This document shows, piece by piece, positions 31,942 to 39,735 of a stretch of 64,000 nt of DNA (position 1 is the first letter of the stretch; each line of letters opens with the position of its first letter). Position numbers and translations under genes: made by a program. The stretch covers positions 62,001-126,000 of the forward strand of contig CP016093.1 in the NCBI GenBank assembly GCA_001664005.1, in the 5' to 3' direction. The notes under the pieces are model-generated. The model saw only the letters and a list, made by a program, of their open reading frames with translations. It was not told the origin of the DNA and ran no database searches. The DNA is from Rhizobiales bacterium NRL2 (GTDB taxonomy: Bacteria > Pseudomonadota > Alphaproteobacteria > Minwuiales > Minwuiaceae).

Positions 31942-32276
31942 CTCCGCCCCCTGAAATCTTCCAGACGCACCACTGGCTGCGTCGGGTCGGGCTCGAAGCT
32001 CGCCACCTCGCCGAAGCCGTCCATCTGCTGCGACGCGGCCTCGCGGTAGCCCGCCGGCGGCGGCACTTCGCCCGGCCGGCAGACGCGGACCGTCGAGCCG
32101 CCAAGGGCGTGCTGAACGGGCTGGGCGACCGCCCGCATCAGCTCCAATTCGGCGACCCGTTCGATCGCCTCCTCGAAGCCGAGCAGCGCATACTGAAGCC
32201 GTTCCTCGGTGAGCTCGCCGCTCCGCATCAGGTCGCGGAGCTGGTCGACATGGTGTTGCAGATCAGTGCTGAGCAT
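31938..32276 (-). CDS. Small helical early phage protein
   Basis: 112 aa starting MLSTDLQHHVDQLRDLMRSGELTEERLQYALLGFEEAIERVAELE. N-terminal half is helical; the rest is a proline-rich linker (PGEVPPPAGYR). Overlaps MuB by 14 bases and the DnaA-like gene by 4 bases. No family recognised. Confidence 0.65.
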   Translation of the reverse strand: MLSTDLQHHVDQLRDLMRSGELTEERLQYALLGFEEAIERVAELELMRAVAQPVQHALGGSTVRVCRPGEVPPPAGYREAASQQMDGFGEVASFEPDPTQPVVRLEDFRGRR

Positions 32277-33234
32277 TGTCGCCTCCATCCTCGGAGAGCC
32301 GCTTCCAGGCGGCGCTGACGTGGGTGACGTTGAGCGGCTCCCCCTTGCTGTTGGCAAAGGCGCTCGCGATGCGCAGCACCTTGGTCATGCCGCGGAGCGC
32401 GCCCGGCTTGGTGGCGACCGCCTTCAGCAGCCGGACCGTGTCCGGGTCGGTGACCTTCCAGGCGCCGATCAGTTCGCAGACGTCTTCCGGCCAGGGCTTG
32501 CCTCGCGTGAACCGCATGCCGATCCGGCTGAACAGCTGCGCGAACTCCGGCCGCCGGCCCTCGCCCTGCAGCCGACCGTAGACACTCTCGTTGCCCACCA
32601 GCGCGATACCGACGCCGTAGAGGTCGTGGAGCGAGCGGAGCTGGTCGAGCGCCTTGGAGACCAGGTGCTGGGCTTCGTCGACGATCAGCAGCCCGCCCGT
32701 GTCGCGCACCCGGGCGCCGATGGCCTCGGGAAGCTTCGTCGGGCTCTTCTCGGTCAGCTGCAGCGCCTGGGCGATGACCTGGAGCATCGGATAGACGTTC
32801 GCCGTCGACGGCTGCATGGTCGCCATCCAGACATTCGGGTTCGTCCCGGCGTAATGCCCGCAGGCCGTGGTCTTGCCGATGCCGGCGCCGCCGGCGACGA
32901 CGACGATGTCCGGCCCGATTTGCGCCCATTGCAGGACGTCGGTCACACTCGAAGCGGTCCGGGTTTTCACGAACATCGGCGCCTGCGGCAGGGACGATCG
33001 GGCGCGTTTGCGCTCCTCGCGGGAAGCCAGCCAGAGCTGCACCTTGCCGGCGACATTGTCGTTCCGGCCGGTATAGGTGCCCGACAGCCAGGCGCTCATG
33101 GTCGGTGCGGCAATGCCGGCGTCCCGGGCGGCTGAGGCGTGAGAAAGGTTCTCGTCCGCAATCAGCTTCTTCGCCTCGGCGCGGATCGCCTCGATCTCGG
33201 CGTCTGTAAGGGTCTGGTCCTTGGGAGCGTTCAT
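32263..33234 (-). CDS. MuB-like transposition target ATPase
   Basis: 323 aa. N-terminal HTH (SHASAARDAGIAAPTMSAWL, about 31-50) as in MuB, then an AAA ATPase with Walker A GGAGIGKTT (115-123) and Walker B LLIVDEAQH (182-190), and a C-terminal helical domain. MuB binds target DNA, delivers it to the transposase and gives target immunity. Lies 63 bases downstream of MuA. Confidence 0.93.
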   Translation of the reverse strand: MNAPKDQTLTDAEIEAIRAEAKKLIADENLSHASAARDAGIAAPTMSAWLSGTYTGRNDNVAGKVQLWLASREERKRARSSLPQAPMFVKTRTASSVTDVLQWAQIGPDIVVVAGGAGIGKTTACGHYAGTNPNVWMATMQPSTANVYPMLQVIAQALQLTEKSPTKLPEAIGARVRDTGGLLIVDEAQHLVSKALDQLRSLHDLYGVGIALVGNESVYGRLQGEGRRPEFAQLFSRIGMRFTRGKPWPEDVCELIGAWKVTDPDTVRLLKAVATKPGALRGMTKVLRIASAFANSKGEPLNVTHVSAAWKRLSEDGGDNAQH

Positions 33235-33297
33235 GCTGTAGCCTTTCGCTTGTGCAGTTGATGCTCAGGGGGCTCGGTCGTTCGCGCGGCCGGCCCC

Positions 33298-35241
33298 CTA
33301 CTCGTCGATCAGCCGGAGGTGACGGCGCTCCTGCGCCATCGTCCGGGCGAACGCCTCGTCGAAATCGAAATCCTGTTCCTCTGCCGGCGCCGCCGCGGCC
33401 GCCTGACTGCCATTCGCGACCAGCCGGATGGCCGGGGCCTCGGGCGCAGACGGCTCGTCGACGTCGGGCAGCAGCCGCGCGTACTCTTCGAGCGTGAGCG
33501 ACCTCTCGATCTCCGCCGCTTCCTTCGTCGCGCGCTTGAAGGCGTTGCGTTTGCGGTTGTGGTCGCGCGCCTGGCCCGTGTCCGCGAAGCCGGCTGCCTC
33601 CAGGCACGCGGCCTCGGCGATCATCTGCCCGTCCAGGCGGTAGACGGTGATGCCGTCGTGGAGATGATCGGGGTCGAAGCGGACGGTCAGGGCCTCGCCG
33701 GCGTGTTCGACCAGCGCCTCGGACCAGTAGCGGTTGCCCAGCAGCCGGATCGAGCCGGACTCACGGTCGGCGCGGACCTTCTCGGCGGCGAGCATGCACA
33801 TGCGCAGCTGCTCCGGCGTCGCCTTCCGTATCAGCGACTGGCCGTAGCTCTGCCGGAACGCTTCCTCGAAGCTGAGCTTCCGGCGGCAGACCCGCGTGTT
33901 GCGGCCCGGCCGCGTGTTGTGCAGGCGGATGCCCTGCTCGACGGTCTCGATGAAGGTCTCCACCGGGACCGCCTTCGATCCGTAGTTCTCGGGCTTCGCG
34001 GCGGGGCTGTTGCCGGTATATGCGCCCTCGAAGGCCGGGTGCTTGGCGATGGAATCGCAGAGGTCTCTGAAGGCCCGCTCGATCGGCTTCGACTGGCCGC
34101 TGTATGGCCGGGTCCAGTGGATCTCCATGCCCAGCGCCGTCAGCACGCCGGCGGGCTCCTCGGGCTTCACCTTGAAGCGATAACGGTTGGGCGTGCCGCC
34201 GGTGATCCACTTCGATGCGAAGCCCCGGCCATTGTCGAGCCAGACACGGTCGGGAATGCCGTACTTGCGGAAGACGTCGCCGAAGGCGAGCCGCACCGAA
34301 TCGGCGTTTTCGCTGACATCGAAGCGCCAGCCCAGGATGGCGCCGGAATAGAGGTCCTGGATGGCGACCATCATCGGCCGCACGATCGAGCCGTCGTACC
34401 AGCGCACGAAGACGTCCCACTTGTGGCCGTCAGCGTTGACCGCCTCCAGGGCGTGGAACATGGAGCGGTCGCGCTCCTGCGGCGGGTAGAGCCGGTGCAG
34501 GGCGTCATAGCCCTCGCGCAGCAGTACCTGGACAGGCCGCGGGATTTCGTTCTCCAGCCGCCGTTGCAGGGTGCGCTTCGCCGGGATGTCCCAGCCGTGC
34601 TCGGCGGCGGCGAGCTCCAGCCGCTGGTAGCAAGTCTCGAAGCTCGGCTTCGACAGCCGGAGATAGTCGGCCCTCAGAAACTCCCAGGCGCGCGGATCGC
34701 ATCCGGCGGTCTTCGTCCGGCCGGTGTGCTTCGGCGCCAGCGCGGGCAACCAGTCGGCGCGATCGAGACCCGCCACCAGGCGGAACCAGTCATAGACCGC
34801 CGACTTGCCGACCTTGTGGGCGTTGGCGACGGCGCAGACGGCGTTGTTCTTCGACATGCCGCCGCGCTTCAGCGCCTCGATCTCCTCCAGGACCTTCAGC
34901 CGTTCCCGCGCCTTGCGCTTCCGGCTGTCCGGCAGGCTCTCGAACCAGCTCCAGTCGACCCGCTCGGCGGTCGATCCCGGCGTCGCCGGCGCGGCCGTGT
35001 CGGCGGGCGCGGCCAGTGCGGTTTTGGCCAGCGCCATCTGCGCCCGCTCGGGCAGGACGCTGCGGTGGTATTCCATGCCTCCGCCGCGGCCCTTCCGCTT
35101 CCGGGCCAGAGGCTCGCCGGCGACGGTCACGCGATCGGCCCAGCCCTCGCGCTTGGCAACGCGGATAACGGCGCTCTTTGTCGTCGGTAGGCCGCTCAGC
35201 GCGGCCTCCGCCAGCTCGGCCGCTGTCCACCAGTCCTTCAT
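33298..35241 (-). CDS. MuA-like DDE transposase
   Basis: 647 aa, near the 663 aa of Mu A. Residues 1-60 are a Mu-type DNA-binding winged helix (WWTAAELAEAALSGLPTTKSAV). The catalytic core has D271 in VNADGHKWD, D336 in VWLDNGRGF and E388 in KPIERAF, the DDE triad with spacing close to MuA. A Mu-transposase C-terminal beta domain follows (VRFDPDHLHDGITVYRLDG). Drives integration and replicative transposition. ATG overlaps the preceding stop (ATGA). Confidence 0.95.
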   Translation of the reverse strand: MKDWWTAAELAEAALSGLPTTKSAVIRVAKREGWADRVTVAGEPLARKRKGRGGGMEYHRSVLPERAQMALAKTALAAPADTAAPATPGSTAERVDWSWFESLPDSRKRKARERLKVLEEIEALKRGGMSKNNAVCAVANAHKVGKSAVYDWFRLVAGLDRADWLPALAPKHTGRTKTAGCDPRAWEFLRADYLRLSKPSFETCYQRLELAAAEHGWDIPAKRTLQRRLENEIPRPVQVLLREGYDALHRLYPPQERDRSMFHALEAVNADGHKWDVFVRWYDGSIVRPMMVAIQDLYSGAILGWRFDVSENADSVRLAFGDVFRKYGIPDRVWLDNGRGFASKWITGGTPNRYRFKVKPEEPAGVLTALGMEIHWTRPYSGQSKPIERAFRDLCDSIAKHPAFEGAYTGNSPAAKPENYGSKAVPVETFIETVEQGIRLHNTRPGRNTRVCRRKLSFEEAFRQSYGQSLIRKATPEQLRMCMLAAEKVRADRESGSIRLLGNRYWSEALVEHAGEALTVRFDPDHLHDGITVYRLDGQMIAEAACLEAAGFADTGQARDHNRKRNAFKRATKEAAEIERSLTLEEYARLLPDVDEPSAPEAPAIRLVANGSQAAAAAPAEEQDFDFDEAFARTMAQERRHLRLIDE

Positions 35242-35699
35242 CAGCGGATGCCCTTCCGGGCGAGCCGGCGGGCCATGTCGTAGTGGCGGTCCAGGTCTTC
35301 CTTGGCGTCGGCCAGCTGGCCCACTTCGACCCAGGGCAGCCAGCGGTCCTCGATCACCGACCAGCCCAACGGCTCCGCCGCGATCTGCAGCAACCGGCGG
35401 TCGCCGGTGACATGGACCAGCGCCATCAGCCTGAGATAGCTGATCGTGTGCTCTTCCTTTGCCGGGCTGGCATAGGCGTCGAGCGTCGACTTGCTGACAG
35501 GCTCTCCCAGCCACTCCGACATGGCCTTCGCCACCTCGCTGCGGTCGAGGTCGCAGTCGTTCAGCGTCTCGGAAATGGCCCGCGCGATCCTGATCCTGAG
35601 GTCGGCGGCGCGGACGCGCTGCTCGTCATAGCGCGCCACCAGCTTGGGCGGCTCCCAGGCGAACAGGTCCATGGTCTGCTGGTCCCGCCGCCGCGCCAT
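35241..35699 (-). CDS. Early phage protein, probable DNA-binding helical
   Basis: 152 aa. MARRRDQQTMDLFAWEPPKLV, then RIRIARAISETLNDCDLDRSEVAKAMSEWLGEPVSKSTLDAYAS, a helix-turn-helix-like region (RSEVAKAMSEWLGEPVSKSTLDAY). This type of protein recurs next to MuA in alphaproteobacterial Mu-like phages. Coupled to both neighbours by 1- to 3-base overlaps. Role unknown. Confidence 0.75.
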   Translation of the reverse strand: MARRRDQQTMDLFAWEPPKLVARYDEQRVRAADLRIRIARAISETLNDCDLDRSEVAKAMSEWLGEPVSKSTLDAYASPAKEEHTISYLRLMALVHVTGDRRLLQIAAEPLGWSVIEDRWLPWVEVGQLADAKEDLDRHYDMARRLARKGIR

Positions 35700-36535
35700 C
35701 AGATGCGCTCCAGGCGGTAGCCGCGGGCGGCGACGGCGTCGGCCAGCTCGTCCTCGTCCAGCTCGGCAACGAAGGCGCGCCGCTCGTCGGCCGAGGCCCG
35801 GTTCCAGAGGTTCCACATGCGGCTGGTCGGCGTCTTCGCCTCGGGCGCTTCGGTCTCGCCGTCGATCATCGCCAGGGCGCCGGCGACGCTCGCCGCGCGG
35901 GCGTCCTCGTCGTCGGCCGTCAGCAACAGGGCGACGCGCTGTTGCTTCCGCGGTTCCAGCCGCGACAGCGACTCCAGCTCCCGCTGGCTGTCCTCGAACG
36001 GGGTGCCGCGCAGCCTGTCGGCGGCGAGCTCGTCCAGGTCGTGGCCGATCAGCGCCTGCCGCTGAATGGTCCGCTCGCTGCATCCGGCGCGAACTGCTAC
36101 CGATCGATACCAAGATGCCAACCGTGGCACATTGGTAGTGTCATCGCTTCGTCGATCGCCGCCGTGTCTGGCGCCGGTGCGCTCCTGGAAAAGACACTTC
36201 AGCTGGTGCAGGAACTGGCACCGCTCCAGCGCCGAGAGCTCGATGCGGCACAGGTTCTCCATCAACTCACGCTCGCGCCGGGCATTCGCGTCGTCCTCGC
36301 AGACGAGCACGTCGATCTCTTCGTGGCCGAGTTCCCGGACCGCGGTCAGCCGGTGCAGCCCGGCGACCAGGCGCCAGCGCCCATTCTCGTCCTGGCCGAC
36401 TTCGATCGGGTTGCGCAGCCCATGGACTTCGATGTCCGCCTTGAGGGCCTCCAGCGCCTGCCGGTCGACGGGACGGATGCGGCGCCCGACAAGGATGTCG
36501 GCGACGGGGATGCGCTTCAGGACGAGACCGGTCAT
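35699..36535 (-). CDS. ParB/Spo0J-like nuclease-domain protein
   Basis: 278 aa. LKRIPVADILVGRRIRPVDRQALEALKADIEVHGLRNPIEV and WRLVAGLHRLTAVRELGHEEIDVLV form the ParB N-terminal fold (residues about 5-85), with GLHRLTA in place of GERRxxA. A helix-turn-helix (RSVAVRAGCSERTIQRQALIG) follows. No parA is present. In a transposing phage this is unlikely to be plasmid partition; it may control early transcription or DNA topology. Confidence 0.82.
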   Translation of the reverse strand: MTGLVLKRIPVADILVGRRIRPVDRQALEALKADIEVHGLRNPIEVGQDENGRWRLVAGLHRLTAVRELGHEEIDVLVCEDDANARRERELMENLCRIELSALERCQFLHQLKCLFQERTGARHGGDRRSDDTTNVPRLASWYRSVAVRAGCSERTIQRQALIGHDLDELAADRLRGTPFEDSQRELESLSRLEPRKQQRVALLLTADDEDARAASVAGALAMIDGETEAPEAKTPTSRMWNLWNRASADERRAFVAELDEDELADAVAARGYRLERI

Positions 36536-36735
36536 GGCGCAGTACTCGAGACGCCAAGGTGCCAGCCGCCGCAGAATTCGCAGCGATAGGCCTCGCGGCC
36601 CTTGATCTTCCGTCGGCCCTTGAGGGCGCGGTGCGCGAGGGTGCCATTCGGAAAGCGCTTCTTGCCGGCGCACTGGGCCAGCTGCGCTTCATGCTTGGAT
36701 AGCGTCGTCGGGCGGAGCTTGGTGCGGGCGGCCAT
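36532..36735 (-). CDS. Small zinc-finger-like early phage protein
   Basis: 67 aa. AQCAGKKRFPNGTLAHRALKGRRKIKGREAYRCEFCGGWHLG has a C..C/H pattern (YRCEFCGGWHLG) typical of small phage zinc proteins. Start at 36735 (MAARTKLRPTTL); overlaps ParB-like start by 4 bases. Role unknown. Confidence 0.72.
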   Translation of the reverse strand: MAARTKLRPTTLSKHEAQLAQCAGKKRFPNGTLAHRALKGRRKIKGREAYRCEFCGGWHLGVSSTAP

Positions 36736-36737
36736 GT

Positions 36738-37031
36738 CTACGCCGCCTCCCGCTTTTGACACTGACTCCGGCTGCGGGCGGCGCTACGGTTCGGGCTGGA
36801 GAGACGGCGGTTGCCGTCGGCGTCGAACCATTCGGGCCAGAGCTCGTGCACGCTCGTGCCCAGGAACTCGGCGATGATGCGGTTGCCGGTCGGCTGTGGC
36901 CGGCGGGTGGCGCAGCGGATCGTCGAGGTTGAAACGCCGTGACGGCGGGCGAGTTCCGACATGGACCCGATCCGCTTGCGGATCTCGGCCATGAGGTCGT
37001 TCGGGTCTGCGTTCCTTGCCTTCTGGGCCAT
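36738..37031 (-). CDS. Ner-like (Nlp family) early regulator
   Basis: 97 aa. An HTH with SMSELARRHGVSTSTIRCATRRPQPTGNRIIAEFLGTSVHELWPEWFDADGNRR, the diagnostic Ner/SfsB ending. In Mu, Ner represses both the early and the repressor promoters. Here it is the first gene of the early operon, divergent from the repressor across 192 bases, exactly the Mu position. Confidence 0.92.
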   Translation of the reverse strand: MAQKARNADPNDLMAEIRKRIGSMSELARRHGVSTSTIRCATRRPQPTGNRIIAEFLGTSVHELWPEWFDADGNRRLSSPNRSAARSRSQCQKREAA

Positions 37032-37223
37032 CCGTCTCTCTGTCCGATCGCCGGTCCCGCCAGGCCGGCTTTGTTCGCGCTATGCGCATCGCAACTGAGA
37101 CGAGGCTATACCAATGAATTGGACACTAACAACCAGAATTTTTCGGTCACAGTTCGATTCCGCCGATAACGCACGGCCGATGGCATCTATTTCAATTATA
37201 ATTCAGTAGGTTAGGCTAGTTCT
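37032..37223. promoter_or_regulatory. Divergent early/repressor promoter region
   Basis: 192 bases, AT-richer than the rest of the phage, between Ner (-) and repressor (+). An ATTATAAT stretch at 37195-37202 offers a TATAAT -10 on either strand, though no good -35 is visible. One operator-like GGTCACAGTT lies at 37145-37154. Expected to hold the early promoter and the repressor promoter. Confidence 0.65.
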
Positions 37224-37281
37224 GTGGCTGGACCCAAGAACCGTGACCAGGCGGTCACAGTTGATTCATCAAACAGTGACC
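37145..37281. promoter_or_regulatory. Cluster of GTGACC operator half-sites
   Basis: Four copies of GTGACC/GGTCAC: 37145-37150 (reverse), 37243-37248 (forward), 37253-37258 (reverse), 37276-37281 (forward). The middle two form the palindrome GTGACC-AGGC-GGTCAC. Longer similarity exists between CGGTCACAGTTCGATTC (37144) and CGGTCACAGTTGATTC (37252). Three copies are inside the first codons of the repressor gene. They look like binding sites of the repressor or Ner. Confidence 0.55.
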
Positions 37282-38006
37282 AGTTTACCGGCCGCATTCG
37301 CCAGGTCGTTGGTGAAGAGAGTGTACGGAATTTCGCCAAGCGCGCAGGCCTGGGCACTTCGACGCTTCAGCACATCATCGAAGGTGGAAAGCCAGGGGTG
37401 GACAAGCTGGTTGCTATCGCCCGGGCAGGAGGCGTAACGGTCGATTGGCTGGCTACGGGCGAAGGACCGATGCGGCCAGACGAGCCGCCGGTACAGGAAC
37501 AGAGCCTGACGCAGACCCAGCTCACCGACATCCGGGAACGCGTGAAGGCGATTGAGAACGGCGTGGGCAACGCCAACGGCCTGGAGCCTGGATTCGTCAT
37601 GATTCCCCGCTACGACGTCGAGGCATCGGCTGGGCCCGGCATGTTCGCTGATGCCGAGAATGTCATTGATTATATGGCCTTCCAGCGGAAATGGGTGCGC
37701 CAGGCGCTCCGCGCAGACCCGGACCACCTGGTCCTGATCACGGCCGCCGGCGATTCCATGGAGCCGGTCATCCGCTCCGGAGACCTGCTGCTGATCGACA
37801 CCTCGATCGACCACTTCCGCGACGACGCCATCTACGTCATCGCCATGGCCGGCAATCTGGTGGTCAAGCGCATCCAGCGCTTCTTCACCGGCGGCGTCTC
37901 GGTGAAGTCCGACAATCCCGCCTATGTTGAGCAGACCATCGGCGCGGGCGAGCTCGACCAGGTCCACGTCGCCGGTCGTGTCCGCTGGATTGGCAGGCTC
38001 ATCTGA
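37224..38006 (+). CDS. S24-type phage repressor (cI/LexA-like)
   Basis: 260 aa, GTG start. HTH domain about residues 30-75 (SVRNFAKRAGLGTSTLQHIIEGGKPGVDKLVAIA). Linker, then peptidase S24 with cleavage site A136-G137 in EASAGPG, nucleophile S178 (AAGDSMEP) and K215 (LVVKRIQR). Should hold lysogeny and self-cleave on RecA activation, unlike the Mu c repressor, which is not an S24 protein. Start is the first in-frame codon after the promoter region, with only a weak ribosome site. Confidence 0.92.
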   Translation: MAGPKNRDQAVTVDSSNSDQFTGRIRQVVGEESVRNFAKRAGLGTSTLQHIIEGGKPGVDKLVAIARAGGVTVDWLATGEGPMRPDEPPVQEQSLTQTQLTDIRERVKAIENGVGNANGLEPGFVMIPRYDVEASAGPGMFADAENVIDYMAFQRKWVRQALRADPDHLVLITAAGDSMEPVIRSGDLLLIDTSIDHFRDDAIYVIAMAGNLVVKRIQRFFTGGVSVKSDNPAYVEQTIGAGELDQVHVAGRVRWIGRLI

Positions 38007-38362
38007 TGGGCCGATCGACGCCCTCTGATAGACCTCTCAAAGGTCGCTCATAGGATCGCCCCCGATTCCGGTTTCAACTGGCGAGGTCCGCCCGAACGAC
38101 CGCCACTCCGAATTCGAACGCCATCACAGCCGCCGGTCAGCGCGCCATCCACAAGCCCCGGTTTTCCGCGCCGTCCCGCATAGTCCCGCCTCGTCCCGGA
38201 AAGTCCCGGGTCACTCCAGATTCAAGTGTCGGTTAACAGGTATTCCGCCGGTCCCAGGACGCGCGGTGCGCTGGCACAACAACCCTCGGAGCGCGTCTTT
38301 CGCCGGGCCGGCCGGCAGCAAGTCATTGTCCGGAGCCGCCGGAACCGGTATCTGACATCGCC
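38007..38362. other. Phage left end and host junction, no gene
   Basis: 356 bases between the repressor and dcd. The first part (to about 38212) is taken as the phage end, with a small GACCT-CTCAA-AGGTC inverted repeat near 38031-38045 and the decamer array at 38173-38208. The remaining about 150 bases should be host DNA upstream of dcd and must contain its promoter if that was not cut by the insertion. Confidence 0.5.
38173..38212 (-). repeat. Four GTCCCG decamers at the probable phage left end
   Basis: GTCCCG occurs at 38173, 38183, 38193 and 38203, exactly 10 bases apart, with variable four-base spacers. Read inward on the minus strand the end is TGACCCGGGACT followed by CGGGAC repeats, starting with the TG expected for Mu-like ends. 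One-turn spacing puts every copy on the same DNA face, as for a transposase-binding array. The boundary base is inferred. Confidence 0.55.
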
Positions 38363-39496
38363 ATGACTTCAGAGGCCGCCGCCCCCCGCGCCCGCACGAC
38401 GGGCATCCTGCCCAGCCAGGCGCTGCGGCGCGTGATCGCCGAGGGCGCGGTCGCGGCCGATGGCGGCGTGCCCGACGAGATCATCCAGCCTTCCAGCCTC
38501 GACCTGCGTCTCGGACCGCGGGCCTGGCGGGTGCGGACCTCGTTCCTGCCGGGCAAGGGCGTGGCGGTCGCCGACAAGCTCAACCGGCTGACCATGCACG
38601 AGATCGACCTCACGAAGCCGGCGGTGCTCGAGCGCGGCTGCGTCTACATGGTGGAGCTGCAGGAGCGGCTGGACCTGCCGCGCGACATGTGGGCCAAGGC
38701 CAATCCGAAGAGCTCGACGGGCCGGCTCGACGTCTTCACCCGGCTGGTCACCGACGGCTGCGAGAGCTTCGAGACCGTGGAGGCCGGCTATCGCGGCCCG
38801 CTCTATCTGGAGATCGCGCCGCGCACCTTCTCGGTGAAGGTCCGCGCCGGGCAGCGGCTGAACCAGCTGCGCATCTGGCGCGGCCGGCCCGGCACCTCCG
38901 ACAGCCTGCACCGGGAGCTCAACGAACGCGCGCCGCTGGTCGACCCGGCGAGCCTGGAGGGCGACCAGCCGACCTTCCGCGACGGGCTGTGGGTCTCGGT
39001 GGATCTGTCGGGCGAGGCCTATGGCGGGCTGATCGGCTACCGCGCGCGCCGCCACGCGCCGCTGATCGACCTGGACCTGATCGACCATTACCCGGTCGAG
39101 GACTTCTGGGAGCCGATCCACGCCAACGCCGAGCGCACGCTGATCCTGGACCCCAACCAGTTCTACATCCTGGTCAGCCGGGAGCGGGTCGCCGTGCCGC
39201 CGGATTCGGCCGCCGAGATGGTCGCCTACGACACCTCCTTCGGCGAGTTCCGCATCCATTACGCCGGCTTCTTCGATCCCGGCTTCGGCTATGACGGCGG
39301 CGGCAAGGGCGGCACGCCGGCAGTGCTGGAAGTGCGCAGCCACGAGGTCCCCTTCGAGATCGCCCACGGCCAGCGCGTCTGCCGGCTGGTCTACGAACGG
39401 CTGCTGGAGCCGCCGGAAACGCTCTACGGCGCCGGCATCGGCAGCCACTATCAGGGCCAGGGGCTGAAGCTGGCCAAGCACTTCATCCAGGGCTGA
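38363..39496 (+). CDS. dcd: dCTP deaminase (DCD family, long alphaproteobacterial form)
   Basis: 377 aa. Deaminates dCTP to dUTP for thymidylate synthesis. IQPSSLDLRLGPRAWRVR and WAKANPKSSTGRLDVFTRLVTDG show the dUTPase-like fold; a second, related half follows (PVEDFWEPIHANAERTLILDPNQFYILVSRERVAVP, then GEFRIHYAGFFDPGFGYD), which makes this the double-domain form common in Alphaproteobacteria. The prophage sits about 150 bases upstream, so the promoter may be disturbed. Confidence 0.9.
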   Translation: MTSEAAAPRARTTGILPSQALRRVIAEGAVAADGGVPDEIIQPSSLDLRLGPRAWRVRTSFLPGKGVAVADKLNRLTMHEIDLTKPAVLERGCVYMVELQERLDLPRDMWAKANPKSSTGRLDVFTRLVTDGCESFETVEAGYRGPLYLEIAPRTFSVKVRAGQRLNQLRIWRGRPGTSDSLHRELNERAPLVDPASLEGDQPTFRDGLWVSVDLSGEAYGGLIGYRARRHAPLIDLDLIDHYPVEDFWEPIHANAERTLILDPNQFYILVSRERVAVPPDSAAEMVAYDTSFGEFRIHYAGFFDPGFGYDGGGKGGTPAVLEVRSHEVPFEIAHGQRVCRLVYERLLEPPETLYGAGIGSHYQGQGLKLAKHFIQG

Positions 39497-39660
39497 GGGC
39501 GTCGCCGTGTGCGGCGGCGGCGTGTGGCTGTCGCCCTCGGACTTGATCCAAGGGCCTGTGTCGTGGCGGTTCCGGTTCACAAGTCCTCCCCGGAACGGGG
39601 TCCGGGGCAGGCTCGTCGAGCCCGAGGACGTCAGGTGAGTGGACGCATCCCCCACCCTGC

Positions 39661-39710
39661 CCTCCCCCTTCCCGAAGGGGGAGGGTGACCCGCGTCAGCG
39701 GGCCGGGAGG
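39661..39710. repeat. Palindromic intergenic repeat (CCTCCCCCTT type)
   Basis: CCTCCCCCTT (39661-39670), loop CCCG, AAGGGGGAGG (39675-39684), then a GTGACCCGCGTCAGCGGG stem. This resembles dispersed GC-rich intergenic repeats of alphaproteobacterial genomes. It lies between dcd (+) and the coiled-coil gene (-), which converge, and could end both transcripts though no T-run follows. The rest of the 239-base gap shows nothing. Confidence 0.55.
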
Positions 39711-39735
39711 GGGTCGATGGCGGATGTCGGGGCGG

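Larger units (their letters stand above)
1..38212 (-). mobile_element. Mu-like transposable prophage (left end present, right end beyond window)
   Basis: A continuous set of transposable-phage genes in Mu order, read leftwards: repressor, Ner, MuA transposase, MuB ATPase, GemA, Mor-like activator, amidase, terminase, gp29, gpF, protease I, gpT, gp36, then tail genes. The head and replication modules are Mu-type. The tail module (tube, frameshifted chaperone, long tape measure, NlpC, TipJ) is siphovirus-type, with no sheath or Mu baseplate genes seen. The right boundary is placed at a TG (minus strand) that starts a run of CGGGAC decamers at 38212; this exact base is inference. The other end lies outside the window, so target duplication cannot be tested. 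Confidence 0.93.

Noticed and set aside
38213-38217. CTCCA as the 5-bp target duplication of the prophage
   Set aside because: The other phage end is outside the window, so no duplication can be shown.
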